Assembly: GCA_009760855.2 (NCBI GenBank) | Contig: WPIO01000052.1 | Span: 1,227,001 to 1,291,000, forward strand | Reading direction: 5' to 3' | Source of the DNA: Cristatella mucedo | Lineage: Eukaryota; Bryozoa; Phylactolaemata; Cristatellidae | Length of the DNA stretch: 64,000 bases | Shown here: one piece after another, positions 1 through 11,000 of the stretch | Layout: every line of letters begins with the position of its first letter | Numbering within the stretch: position 1 is the first letter of the stretch | Translations under genes and position numbers: made by a program | Notes under the pieces: generated by a model | The model's input: the letters and a program-made list of their open reading frames with translations, nothing else | What the model was told of the DNA's origin: nothing | The model's database searches: none

Positions 1-20
1 ACGCGCAGCAATCAACTCAC

Positions 21-104
21 CTGGCACTCTCATGCTTCCGCTTGCCATCGGATGAGTCGACAGATGAATTTACAGCATTAGCTGCCAGGTACACTTCATA
101 CAGC
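21..104 (-). CDS. PRPF39: PRPF39 exon 13 (last exon in window)
   Basis: Encodes [20 protein letters not shown] and then GKRKHESA. It ends with AG before gtgagt, so at least one more exon lies beyond the left edge. Confidence 0.9.
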
Positions 105-3100
105 CTAGAAGCAAATTGATTATTGGACTAGACAATCGAGTTGGCAGCTCCCACAAAGAGTTGTGTTAACATCGCTATTTGATACCAACTTACTTGCTAA
201 TGCTGGTGCCAAAATCCTCTAGAAATTCGTATTTGCGGTTGACAAACATGTGCTTGTGCTCTACTGACATTGCAGAATTGGCCTCCACTTGGTCAAATAC
301 ACTCAAAATCCGGCTCTCATCCAATGGCAGCTGTTGAAGCTCAAGATCAAGCAGCTGCAGATATAACTGCTCGTTGCCCTGTCAACAACAATCAAGCATT
401 CTAGTGTTCCCGTTTACACTTCTTACGACGGCAGTGCAAAATCAGGTGTCCACAGTTTGTACCCACCGGGTTTTTGGCGATTCGCTCTGTAAGCACAGTC
501 CTAGCTTGTTCGGGACTCTGTCGAACCTGGATTGAAAAAAATATGCACATAAATTATAGATCTTGTACAATGCATCATCATTTCCAACACCGCAATGGAA
601 CATATAATGTGAATTAACATATGCATACAAAAAAACGTGAGTGCTTGCTAGAGAATAAGGACTGCACACGTGCAAATGCTAGGCAAGTGTGTCACAATGG
701 TACAGGCCTAATAATTGGTTGTGGAAGGCTGTGCCGATAGGCCCTGAAGCTAACAAATCGCCTTGCAGGTCGTCACAGCTTTTATCACGTAACTTAATAA
801 AATCGGGCAGGTGGGCTAGCCGGTCCGACTAGATATGATATTTTAAGCCGTGCGAATTAGTGTACCATCAACGTGACTGTGGGAAGCTATATGTCATTCG
901 ACAAGGACGATGGCAAGGTAGATAATAGGTTTTACTTACTTTTGACAAATACCGAGCCCACTTGATGGCCAAAAAGGATCCGACTTCCAGAGAAGTTGCT
1001 TGCTCCACGTAGTTCCTATAAAGGTCATCTATATCAATCCCACTTCGGCGGTATAGATTCAATTTGTGAATTAAAATAGACAAGCTCTGTGGCTGTGTTG
1101 CCTCAATTTGATCCACAATACGCCGAGCAGTAGCTGCATCTCCTGAAGCAGAAGAAAGGTAACATTAAGCTGAGCCGAGAGCACGAAATCGTGGAGCATC
1201 GATATCACTTGAAGCACGTCAGAAAGCCATCAACCTCGATCTTAATATATCAAATCAGATGATAGGTCGTCGTGAAGACGGCTGACCCTCTCTTAATATG
1301 CGCACAGGCCAGGCTGCGCACACGTGATTTATGCCTAGCTACAAGAAAAACCGTACGATATCCCTAGCATGTGAGGACGACTACAGCAACCGGTTCAACT
1401 TAAGCTGGCGCAGGGCTGCTGCTTACCCTGCCGTTCCTCAAAGAACGCCCAAGCCAGATGAAGAGAGGCCTTCTTCCTCAAATGAATTTCACAAGCTCTG
1501 CTGTACACTTTTCTTGTCGCAGCAGGATCTGTGGCTTCCAAGTAGTTGGCATACTAACAATGAAATGTTACTAAGTAGGTCAGAAGGCTAACTCGACAAA
1601 GTTACATGTAAAAAAGCTGCCGGTGAGTTGTTCAGCAAAAATATTCCAATTAGGTTCATCTCTAGCCAAGAAAACTCACCTTTAACCAAAACTCCTCATA
1701 CAGTGCACACGCTATCAGGCACCTCTCAAATAAAACCACCGTGCGGTCATGCGAGTTGCAGCCCATTTCGAAATCCAAGTAGTCGTGCCAGTTTTTCAGC
1801 TGCCCCTTCTCGAGAGCTTTTACGTGGAAATAGGGTCGTCTGATCTACAAGTCAGCCAATGACGCAACTGGGTGGTTTTGGTCAGCGTGAAGTCAAGGGC
1901 TGAGCCGTCAAGGACTGACCAGGCATCAGCAAAATAAATTGCTCAACTTACGCCCTCCTCGTATGTCCACCTTTTGCTGACCTCCTCCTCGTTTTTTCGG
2001 TACATCTCACCATACTTCTCTATAACTCGAGACTTGACTGCAACCGCCTCCACGGGGTCCAGCAACTACAAGGAAACTGTACAACGTCAGGCATTGCCAG
2101 AAGTAAGAATAAACCAGAATACACATCAGCCAGATGCCCAGATATGCATGCATGCCGTTCGGGGTCCACAATCAAGCCAGATTTAGAAACATAAGGAGCA
2201 CACTAACTCAAGCTCGGGCCGAGCTTATTGCAACAACAGGGCACCAATGACCAGATTCGAAAAAACTTAGCAACTGAAAGAATCAGGCCAAAATACAAGC
2301 TGCCATAAGCGATAGGCCTACTGTGAAGGACAGCCATTGACAGATAGTCAGAATTAACTGGACTTGCCAGCACAAAGGGCACACATTTGCCTGCGACCCA
2401 ATAACATAACAAGCAGATCGAACCTTTGCTTAAACGAAGACATGCCAAATACAATGCTGCCGTATTGACCACATAAGGAAGTGCTAATGCGACTATAATA
2501 TATATTGGTCTAGCGGTTAAGGTGCTCGCCCCGACCAAGGTCTGACTGAGGTCGTGGGCTCGAGCCCCGAGGCATATGTTAAGCGCCTGAATAGAGATTA
2601 AGTTCTCTTGGGGCGCTATACAAATGAATTTTATCCTGGTCTAGTAAAAACAGCAGTAGTTGGCTGCACGGTCGAAATGCATTCACTCTTACATCACACA
2701 GCAAAAAATGCCCAGCAGAGTCCTACCAACTGAGCCGATAAAAACCTTTACCTCGAGTAAAGACAACTCTGAACGGTGGGTTCCGTCTGAGTCGTGCGAC
2801 CCCTCAAGGCCTGGAGGCGCGTCACGGCCGTGCCCTTCGGTGCCAGCTTTAACAATTTCCCTCCATTTCTCAATCTCCCTTTCTTCAAGGACTTCTATAA
2901 CACTGTGTCCTTCCATGTGACGTTTGAAGCTGCAACGGTGTTTAAACCATGTAAATGCAGCATGCATGTGCTGACACTGAAAACTACAGATGAAGATGCA
3001 TATCTGCGATAGCAAGCACAATAGACAACAAGAGAGCTGCATCAGACTGCATTATTCTATTCCTTTCAATCACAGCCAACCGATAAAAGTGGCAATTCCT

Positions 3101-4982
3101 CTCCAGTTTCTCTTTTGACTGATGATCAGCCTGTCCAGTCGTGGTCCACCCCATACTAAGTGGCCACACACCTTAAAAGGGCAGTAGGCAGTTCGATACA
3201 TGTGAACAACGCTTGGTTAAACGCCAGGGTTACACAACGAATACTGAAAGCAACGTCAGTCGAGCCGGGTGAATCAAATGCATGCCAAGAATCTCCAGAA
3301 TGTCTTGAAATACATAAAAAGCTAACCACGAGTGTTAATTTGTGACACGTGACAAGGACCATTAATAGCAAGCAGGAAGCCAAAGGGTATAGCTGGCTTT
3401 ATAGAAGTGTGTGTGTTCCTTCTGCCAACGGCTCCCAATAATATTGGATCGAGCTTCCAGCAACAAAATTGGTAGCATAGCAGGTGTTTTAATGTTCCAC
3501 AAATGTCATGAGATTTTGGTATAGTCAAAAGATGTACGACGGGTGAGCTGTTTTAAGTGTATACCACAAGCAGCTCTTTATATTCGGCCTTTATTAATTT
3601 ACAGAAAACCAGAAGCAACTGACCAGTAGCTGCATATAAATTTTGCAAGAAGGAATGTAGGTAATCTCAATTGGGATACAATAGAAAAAACTCGTCTGCA
3701 AAACATTAAGAAATTATCTCCCTAATTCGCAAATAAATAGAATGGCTACTGGCTGCCTACCGAAGGTACACTGTCGATTGCTGGCAGTATTCAGTTATGC
3801 TGACTGGGGCGGGCAGCACAAAGTTCCACTTGACATTATAGGAATTCAAATTCCTCCAGGAATGCCGAAATGGTACAAGTGTTCACCACTAGCAATGCCT
3901 CCTGCAGTTCAGGAGCAAAATGCCTGAAAATAGTGGTAGGAGGGTCACTGCAATGTGGCACCGTGATTAGAAACTTGCGCACCAAGGATGCTTTACTGCT
4001 TCCTCTTCCACTACAGGCATCTTGAGCTGTCACCGGCAATGCACTGCAGCAGACTCGGCTGCTGCTTCGGTGGTCATTGATAAACACTGAAGCCAACGCA
4101 AGCAGCTCCTTACTGCCTTTCACCTGCTTAGGATGCGAGTGCCAGGAGGCCCTACACTTCTCAGTAGAGCTTGGTTGTTCTGTCTGACCAGCTAGCAGCC
4201 CTCCCCTACCAACCGAGTCTATCAGGCCATATACCATAGGATCACGAGCCCAACTTGCACGAGCTCAATATAGCATCGTTGGTGTTAGTCAGCTAGTACA
4301 GCAAGGACGAGCTAACACTGCTTTAGGCTGTATCAGCTAAGGAACACTGGGCTTGTGTGCTTAAAATCCGAGGAGACCTAATGCAGAATTTGAGCTTCAC
4401 AAACCTAGAGTGCAACGATAAACCCATAAATTTGGAAACCAAGGTTAAATGAAACCCGCACGCCACAGGCTTCTCGGTACACTTATGATAAGCTGCATTA
4501 CATAATCAAAAATCCTGCTTTGGCACTGTCCCTGAAACATCAGTGACTAATAGAACGATACAACTACATTTGTCACTAGAATAAGGCTGTTGTAAGCCCC
4601 AATTCGTTCATAGCACGAGTCAGAATGCAACAAGTTTTACAATACTACTACAGCAGATACAAGTGGGAACACCATAAACACAGCAGGTCACATCAAAATC
4701 ACCAAGAGGAGGTTCTGCAACGACAAATTTGTTGAGAACGATGGCTAGCTACTAGTGGCGAGATTCGGCAGGCCCAGTCCAAGCAGCAATCAGAAAGCTC
4801 CAGGAATTTCAGAAACTTCCACAACCCTGGTGCCACAATTAGGGGTTATGAGGCACAGTCTAGGGTTGACCAGCTTAGGGTATTAGGATATTGAGGCACT
4901 GCTGCCCTATGTAACGCTCGACATGAGACTTGGGCAGGACATAGAGCCACAACGATGGATGCTACCGATCAGAACTGTCATT

Positions 4983-5039
<57 letters not shown>

Positions 5040-7029
5040 AACTGCCCGCGGCTGACCTGTCGTAATGATGGTTGTATAGCTGCGTTGGTATTGTCAGCAA
5101 TCTCATGAAGATCTTTGTTGCTCCTTTCAGATTGCTTCGCTGCAGCTCCCATTCGACATACTTATCCCAGAGCTTGTCAGAACGAAAATCCAGCCCTGCT
5201 GCTGCCACGGCTTGCTCGAACAGGCTAAACAGAAAAGGCAATGGAAAATGCACCTCGTGCATGAATAAAGCTAGCGAATCTGGGCAGCAGCCGAAAAAGA
5301 CCACCACACGAGCCTCAAGTATGCAAGCGCGCACGCGCACGGCAGGCCACCATTACACTAGGGCAGAAATTTTGCCAGGCGGCCTAGTCAGCTGGAAACT
5401 ACCGGGACGAAATGTTTGCCAAGGTTTAGCTTGTCGCTTCCATACAAATCACTACAAATTGAGATGGATAAAGGGCCTGCTGCAGCAGCTGCTTTTCGGT
5501 CACTTTTTGACACATGCACTAAACAGAAGCTCCTAGACAGCCTCGGGGCTTGCCTGTCAGACACACCTGTGAATCTCGTCAGCGGGATATGGCACTCCGA
5601 TGGCGAACGTGACGAAGTGCAACCAAAGGTCCACGCTCAGTGGCACGGCGCTCGTTCCCTTCTTAAAGACCTGCGAAGACAGAACAGTCGCGTGTACGGC
5701 GCGCCGTTGCCCCGCTCGGACAGACTAGAACACTAACCGAGGAGTGCCAGAATTTCGATAAATAGACTGCATGATAACCTTAGGCTTCCAACTTGTCACC
5801 TTGACATCAATCCACAATAGCAGATAAATTGCACAAATGACCACAGATAATATGTTTCTTCTGCTAGAGGCTGAAAAACATGTTTTGGCCCATTAATGAC
5901 CACACAGCAGGCGTTACCGTTGAGAGACCCAGTCTGAAACGCCAATGAACTGATAACACTCGCGACACTTACTTCGCGACACTTACTTCGTACGCCTCTT
6001 TTATTTTGCCGTGCTTAGACTCGATGTCTGCATACTTCTTCCAGTAGCCGTAGCAGTAAGGATAGAGCTTGAGGAACTCGTCGAACGCTTTCCTTACGTC
6101 CTTCATGTTGTCCTACGCGGTCGAACCGAGGACGCGACATGAGCAACAAATCGACTCGTACTTTTTGCAAGCGACACCTCGCACGCACAGAGCCAAAAAA
6201 TTGTAAAGTCCGCTGCGAAATCGCTAGGAAAAGGTGTGGCCCAAGCCGCACGACCAACAGGAATGCGGCTAAGCCAACGCGACGAGTTCGTCTCGCGCGC
6301 GTTCCTCAGCAAGAAAAGCAAAAAAAAAACAGCAGCAAGTGATGCGCGCGCCGATGGACCTCAAGCGAGGTGAGACAGCGAGAAAGTGACGAAGGCATCG
6401 CGGAATCAGGCGACCGCGCCGCGTACGAGCGAGCTGCTACCGCGTACGAGCGAGCTGCTATCTCGCTGGTGCACGAGCGACCATGCGCAACAACGAGAAC
6501 GGCGGCAAGCGCGACGAGCCACCGCAGACCGTCGGGCGCCGCACCTCCTGTTCGACGAACTGTAGCAGGTAAGTCCAGGCGGTGAAGTCCGTTGGCGTCT
6601 TATTAACGGCACTCCAGTAACTCCGCAGGGCCTCGCTTTCAGTGTCGACGTCCGCGCCAGGAGCGTCCACCGGAGGATCCGCGTCGGGCGCATTCGCCAC
6701 ATCGACGGGAGCTGCCTCGACAGGCAAAGCTGGATCGGTCGCAGCTACCGCAGCCTCAGGCGGCTGGTAGTCAGTCTCCGCGGCGTTCATGCTCTCGGCT
6801 GACGCTGAGTTCTGGTGTGCGCTGGACGCAGCGGCATCGTCTTCGACGTTATAAGCTGTAATCGCGATAGAGTGCATAAATACAGTCGCCGAAGCACATG
6901 TAATAATTATCAAAAACTCTAAACAGATGAATGATAATAAACACGATACGGATGAAGCGAGAGACCGGCGATTTAACTACCATTGTCGGAGGTAATCGTT
7001 GGAGCAGAATCCATAATGACATCCGCCAT
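21..7029 (-). CDS. PRPF39: Pre-mRNA-processing factor 39 (PRPF39), 13 coding exons, 3' end outside window
   Basis: PRPF39/Prp39 is a nuclear U1 snRNP-associated protein made of HAT (half-a-TPR) helical repeats; it helps U1 engage 5' splice sites. Thirteen exons on the minus strand join through GT-AG introns with matching phases into one frame of 624 codons. The product starts [10 protein letters not shown], has an acidic, Ala/Pro-rich tail to about residue 90, then HAT repeats. Landmarks are [14 protein letters not shown] (near 107-120), [13 protein letters not shown] (137-149), [11 protein letters not shown] (from about 170), [16 protein letters not shown] (exon 5), [13 protein letters not shown] (end of exon 7), [18 protein letters not shown] (exon 8), [12 protein letters not shown] (exon 9) and YEFLEDFG (exon 12). 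These match animal PRPF39 in order and spacing. The last visible residues are KRKHESA, and the short C-terminal tail is missing. Introns are mostly 90-690 nt; intron 5 is 2.1 kb. The start is the only ATG in frame with exon 2. Confidence 0.97.
194..378 (-). CDS. PRPF39: PRPF39 exon 12
   Basis: Encodes [18 protein letters not shown] and then [20 protein letters not shown]. It leaves two bases at gtaagt, completed to lysine by exon 13. Confidence 0.95.
467..526 (-). CDS. PRPF39: PRPF39 exon 11
   Basis: A 20-codon exon reading [20 protein letters not shown], phase 0 at both ends. The acceptor follows a T-rich tract (caatccag); the donor is gtgggt. Confidence 0.9.
940..1142 (-). CDS. PRPF39: PRPF39 exon 10
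   Basis: 68 residues including [20 protein letters not shown] and [11 protein letters not shown]. The acceptor is ctgcttcag and the donor gtaagt. Confidence 0.95.
1427..1553 (-). CDS. PRPF39: PRPF39 exon 9
   Basis: Encodes [20 protein letters not shown] and [12 protein letters not shown]. It leaves one base at gtaagc, completed as glycine by exon 10. Confidence 0.96.
1680..1844 (-). CDS. PRPF39: PRPF39 exon 8
   Basis: 55 codons, with [18 protein letters not shown] and [20 protein letters not shown], among the most conserved parts of the family. The donor is gtgagt. Confidence 0.97.
1952..2065 (-). CDS. PRPF39: PRPF39 exon 7
   Basis: 38 codons from [20 protein letters not shown] to [13 protein letters not shown]. 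The acceptor is ttgtag and the donor gtaagt. Confidence 0.94.
2503..2638 (+). mobile_element. SINE-A copy (tRNA head, L2-like tail)
   Basis: A-box-like ggtctagcggttaaggtgct and B-box-like gggctcgagcccc, then aagcgcctgaatagagatta and gcgctatacaaatgaattt. It sits in PRPF39 intron 6, antisense to the gene. Confidence 0.75.
2752..2929 (-). CDS. PRPF39: PRPF39 exon 6
   Basis: Begins [18 protein letters not shown] and ends HRSELSLLE before gtaaag. It is the divergent charged linker between the two HAT blocks and lies across a 2.1-kb intron from exon 5. Phases match on both sides (2 in, 0 out). Confidence 0.9.
2930..5056 (-). other. PRPF39 intron 5 (2.1 kb)
   Basis: Holds a (CT)n tract at its donor end. 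I see no other recognisable gene or transposon. The 133-residue open frame at 3836-4237 shows no family resemblance and lacks fitting splice sites. Confidence 0.6.
5057..5224 (-). CDS. PRPF39: PRPF39 exon 5
   Basis: Contains [19 protein letters not shown] and [12 protein letters not shown], a very conserved PRPF39 stretch. The donor is AG|gtcagc. A 52-bp (GA)n tract on the sense strand starts 22 nt into the intron. Confidence 0.96.
5567..5670 (-). CDS. PRPF39: PRPF39 exon 4
   Basis: Encodes [19 protein letters not shown] and then YPADEIH. It leaves two bases (AG) at a gtgtgt donor, completed to serine by exon 5. The acceptor is tcttcgcag. Confidence 0.93.
5987..6112 (-). CDS. PRPF39: PRPF39 exon 3
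   Basis: 42 codons in phase 0 at both ends, containing [20 protein letters not shown]. The GAA|gtaagt donor is part of a 14-bp tandem duplication, so a second identical donor lies 14 nt downstream. Confidence 0.95.
6545..6855 (-). CDS. PRPF39: PRPF39 exon 2
   Basis: Residues 17-120: the low-complexity acidic N-terminal tail, then the first HAT repeat ending in LLQFVEQE. The acceptor is ttacag. The donor is the weak gtgcgg, directly after GAG. Confidence 0.93.
6981..7029 (-). CDS. PRPF39: PRPF39 exon 1 (start codon)
   Basis: It encodes [16 protein letters not shown] plus one base and ends at a gtagtt donor. The split codon (G + CT) joins exon 2 as alanine. Confidence 0.88.
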
Positions 7030-7576
7030 GATTCTCAATACGCAGTATGCAGCTGACGTCGCCTACCCACAATCCTCGTCAACCGGTGCCCGCCAAGTTC
7101 GGTTCCGCCTCCGCTGACCATCGGTTAGAAGAGACCGAGCGTACGAGTGCAACAGCAGCCAACAACTGACGTAAACTGGGCGCTGTGGCGAAGTGATAGC
7201 ACTTTTTGGAGGTACAGTACAGATTCAGAACGCTTACCTCCGTAATCGAAAATATTGAAGGAAAACCGCCCAGAAGAAATACACCGAGTTTAAGTCATTC
7301 TCGCTATAAGGGTCTGAATAGCAGCGGAGACGAAGGAGACATTTGTGAAACTTTATTTCATGAATAAAGGTATGGTTGAATTCATATCATGCAAATGCAC
7401 ACCTAGATGAAGTTATTAAAGCGAGACGACACACAGATCTGGAGCAACTGGAAGCTGAGGCGTAGCAAGGAGTGGGCTGAAGTGAGGTACAGCTGTCATC
7501 GGGCGCCAAGGGCACGCTAAAAGCGAACTGGATTGTGCATGTATAGTGTGTAAAGACGCTTTTCATTTGAGAATAC
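7030..7576. other. PRPF39 upstream region
   Basis: Expected to contain the 5' UTR and core promoter. I see no obvious TATA box, and the transcription start cannot be placed from sequence. Confidence 0.4.
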
Positions 7577-7623
7577 CAATCTTGACGTCAAGCCAATCCT
7601 CCAATCTTGACGTCAAGCCAATC
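7577..7623. promoter_or_regulatory. Duplicated CRE/CCAAT block upstream of PRPF39
   Basis: Two copies of a 25-bp unit. Each copy has a perfect TGACGTCA palindrome (7583-7590 and 7608-7615, CREB/ATF consensus) flanked by CCAAT pentamers (7576, 7593, 7601 and 7618). It lies about 550 bp upstream of the PRPF39 start codon. TMEM179 begins 7.2 kb away on the other side. Regulatory function is inferred from motifs only. Confidence 0.4.
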
Positions 7624-7984
7624 CTTGTTTCAATGGACTTGACTATTACTGGCTGAGCTCTTTAAGCATGTTTACAAACAAGACCGAGCTGTAGCTGGAC
7701 GCTCTGGCGGTCACACGCGATGACACGGAAATACCGAGGAGCTTTAACCGCCGTGTATTCGGCTGGCGCTCGCAGCGCTACGAGCGCACGGCCGTTCACC
7801 CCCTCCGCCAGCGTTCCAACTGCCCTTCCCATCCGCTCGCCCCATCCTGCCTTCCACACACTAGGGGTCTGCGTCGCGTCAAGGGCGAGCCCTTCGTGCA
7901 ACGCCACGTCAAGGGCGAGCCAACTTGCCGTGGCTGAGCACTGACACACTATTAGCCATACAAGCTAGGCTTAATAACCTGGCT
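7624..7984. other. Intergenic, GC-rich, with a short duplication
   Basis: A unit containing cgtcaagggcgagcc is repeated near 7877 and 7908. No gene recognised. Confidence 0.4.
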
Positions 7985-8133
7985 GTGTTAGGACAATGCA
8001 GAAGTCTGTTGGCTACCGAATGCGTACCGAAAGCCGCTTAGGCTGTGAGTGCTCTATACAAAACTCTCTTGCGTAACACCCACATAATCTTTATGACTTT
8101 ATGGAGTTACAGACGGAGATACATTACATTACA
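7985..8133 (+). mobile_element. LINE-B 3' end
   Basis: Matches the 3' end of the longer copy at 39210-39690: shared words such as tgcgtaccgaaagccgctta and cagacggagat, and the same order. It abuts the hAT remnant that follows. Confidence 0.6.
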
Positions 8134-8134
8134 G

Positions 8135-9435
8135 CCGTCATTCCTGGCCACTTGTCAGGTGCCAAAAAGAGAATACTGTCCAGAAATGAGAAAGCAATTT
8201 TTGCAAGCTATGATAGCCACACCTTGAACCTGGCAAAAGTTAATGCTGCTAGTCAAGATTACGTTGCCAATAATTTTTGTGGAACAATAAAGAGCACCTA
8301 CTTATTCTTTTCAAGATCAACTCTGAGGTGGGAAGAACTGAAGAAAGTCTTAACCAACACTGTCAAACGTGACTCTGCAACAAGATGGACTGCAAGATAG
8401 AAAGCTGTGAAAGCTGTGAAAGCTATCAATGATGGACTGAACAGCATTGTAGGCCTTTTGGAGCATCTGTCTGAGGACTCAAGTGGAATACTTGAAACAA
8501 GAAGTGAAGCTGGCAGTCTCTTACATTGTATTTTGAACTTTAACTTTGTGGCTCAGTTGCCATTTGGTACAGCATCCTAAGGAATATTCCCCTCGTTCAG
8601 AAAAGACTGCAAGATGAAAAGATGAACTTCAAAAACGGTTCTTGTGACATCCACTCTCTTGAAATTGAGTGGTCCAGAATTCGAGAAGAACTGTGCCAAG
8701 AATCACTATTACATGCCAAAAGGATATGTGAATTGTCGGTAGTTGTAGTTGTTAAACCAAGAATTCGCCGGAAACAGTTGTCTGGAGAACTTTCTAAATA
8801 TGTTGGTCTCACGGCAGAGGGCAGATTTCAAGAATAACAAAAGACGGCGTAGACCATCTCCGACACGAAGATGACAACTAGGTTTTCCGGGCTCACAGAT
8901 CTTGCCGCCAAACTTGGTTTCTTGTTGGAAGCTGAAAAACGTTTTTTAAGGCACTTGACCCGACTAAATTCCGTCTGCAATGCTTAGATTTTAGAGGCTG
9001 CTATTGTTCGGAAGTTGATGGAACAGAGCTGCACAACGAAATATGTGACCATAAAATGCTTCTTACCACTCGTTACGACTCGGCACTGATGACTCGGTGA
9101 GCCGTGACGATGTCTCAGTGAGCCGTGCTGGCACACTAGTTAAGGCGGTTGCTTTTCACGACCTGCGTCGCGAGGTCGTAGGTTCAAATCCTGCGGTGAG
9201 CGATCCTTCATTGCCGCTGCAAGCAGTAGTGATAGCATTTAAGGCCCTTTGGTCGCTATACAGAAGAGGCCGTTAAATCAGCTAGTATTTTTTAAGACAC
9301 CGCTGGACTTCATCTCTTTTATTGTCAGTTATTTAGGGGATGTGTTTCCTAATTTAAGAGTTGCCTTGCAAGTTCTCCTCACCATAGCTGCATCAGTTGC
9401 TAGTTGTGAACGTTCCTTAAGTAAGCTGAATAGTA
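8135..9435 (+). pseudogene. hAT-superfamily transposase, decayed and interrupted
   Basis: Translation gives KKRILSRNEKAIFASYDSHT, LNLAKVNAASQDYVANN and FFSRSTLRWEELKKVL ending near TRWTAR, typical of the RNase H-like core of hAT transposases with DUF4371 (ZMYM-type). Later blocks (8590-8835) and TTRFSGLTDLAAKLGFLLEA (near 8873-8935) continue the protein in other frames with stops. The C-terminal dimerisation helix is at about 9325-9430 (FPNLRVALQVLLTIAASVAS, then CERSLSKL). A SINE-B at about 9120-9290 splits it, and an L2 3' tail follows at 9436. Stops and frame changes show it is inactive. No terminal inverted repeats were identified. Confidence 0.8.
9120..9290 (+). mobile_element. SINE-B copy inserted in hAT remnant
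   Basis: tRNA-like head with a B box close to GGTTCAAATCC (9180-9190), then the family body (cattgccgctgcaagca) and the tail ending ttaaatcagctagtatt. It separates hAT coding blocks that belong together. Confidence 0.7.
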
Positions 9436-9500
9436 ATAACAATACATTTGTATAGCAACCTCAGAGAACTGAATGTCTTTCTAGGCACTTTACAAATGCT
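9436..9500 (-). mobile_element. L2 LINE 3' tail (antisense)
   Basis: Reverse-oriented hairpin tail (ctcagagaactgaatgtctt) next to an AT-rich trinucleotide run. It interrupts the hAT C-terminal coding region. Confidence 0.55.
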
Positions 9501-9621
9501 GTTTAAAAAGCATTACCAAATGGATGAAGGTAAAATCCACAAGCAGCAGGCATAGTGTAAACAGGTATAAGCAAACAAAGAATGAATCACACAGACTCAT
9601 CGAATGTTGTAAATAATTAAT

Positions 9622-9870
9622 GTGCTCCCAAAGCCTGGACACCTCCCTGTGAATTGACCTTTATGTGCTTATGCGTGCTGACACTGCCACTAACCATACT
9701 TGCATGCTGACCCTGTGCATGGCACCCCTAACCATGTTATTCATGTTTATCAAGCATGATATTTCCAATCACCATTCGATCGTGTTTCCTTTGCATCAAA
9801 TTTACAGCGCCTAGAAAGAGATTGAGTTCTCTGAGGGTGCTTTATCAAGCGTATTATTATTATTAATATA
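9622..9870 (+). mobile_element. L2 LINE 3' end
   Basis: Starts with the decayed end of the reverse transcriptase frame (cccaaagcctgg). It continues through the 3' UTR (gcttatgcgtgctgacact) and the terminal hairpin and ends in ATT repeats. Confidence 0.7.
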
Positions 9871-10162
9871 CTATCGCGTCGCCGGTGCAGAGCTTCCGGA
9901 AGAGCTTCCGGTACTTTCCCTGCATGCGTTCCAAGAGCATCGAGGCAGCATTCGTTTCCTCGAAACGAGGAGCCGAGCTCGCAGCCCAGCCTGCAGTTCT
10001 CTGCCCGACACCCGAATGTCGTTCGAAAAGCCAGAATTCTTAGTTATCGTGCGGTCTGCGGCCTTCGTGGGGGGCCCCGTCGTCGTGGTAAAACGGAAGA
10101 GACCGTACCTTTTGTTGGTATGCTCGCAAAGAATAAAACTCACTTCCGACAGACGTAACGTC

Positions 10163-10390
10163 ATCCCCCGACTTGGTGACATTTAAAAGGAAGCTGACAA
10201 ACCACCTGCTCCTCGACGATATTGCTTGGTCCGTACGACTAAGCTTTACTGTGTGTGCTGACACTTCGCAAGTTTTCACAAACCAGCCGGCATGCTTCCT
10301 TTGCAGCAACTGAAAAGGACCTAATAAGGCATTTAGCTCTCTGTGGGTGTTATACGAATGTATAGCTAATGTAATAATTATTATGGCCGA
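10163..10390 (+). mobile_element. L2-like LINE 3' end, divergent
   Basis: Encodes DLVTFKRKLTNHLLLDD, the usual L2 C-terminal motif, then gtgctgacact, a diverged hairpin and an ATT run. Confidence 0.55.
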
Positions 10391-10435
10391 GTTCACGAGG
10401 ATGACCGCGATCTGGTCTTCAACAACCCAATGTTT

Positions 10436-10566
10436 ATGTATGTACATATATAGGTATGCATGTACGTACGTCCGAATGTATGTATGTATGTACGAATGTA
10501 TGTATGTATGCATGTATGTATTATGTATTATGTATGTATGTATGCATGTATGTATGTATGCATGTG
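10436..10566. repeat. (ATGT)n microsatellite
   Basis: Imperfect tetranucleotide tract mixing TATG, CATG and TACG units. Confidence 0.9.
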
Positions 10567-10860
10567 GTGTGTGAGCCTGCTACTTCTGCTGTTGTAATTA
10601 GTGCAGCAGCATCGGCCACTGATGTATGCCCCATCTGCAACAGGTGGTTGGGCAATTGACTCGGTGCAGCGTACGCAGCCTTTGATGTAAGCATGTGGCT
10701 CACCACAGATGCACTCCCCTATCTGTGGTGAGTCAGCCAGCCACCTATATGTACCCGCTGAGGAAATAAAGATTGAGTCTCGTTTACCGCTCACGTTCGC
10801 CGCACGTGTCTCCGCGAGACTCCACAAGAACAGCCGCCGCCGGAGACACAATCATACAAC

Positions 10861-11000
10861 ACATGTATGCACGTATTATGTACGTACGTATGTACGTACG
10901 TACGTGCGTACGTATGTACGTGTGTGTGTATGTATGTGTGTGTGTGTGTATGTATGTGTGTGTGTATGTATGTGTGTGTGTGTCGGTGTGAATGTATGTA
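10861..11000. repeat. (ACGT)/(TG)n compound microsatellite
   Basis: A run of GTAC/TACG units grades into TG repeats interrupted by TATG. Confidence 0.9.

Noticed and set aside
3836-4237. 133-residue minus-strand frame in PRPF39 intron 5
   Set aside because: PRPF39 exons 5 and 6 join perfectly without it, and the sequence does not resemble HAT repeats.
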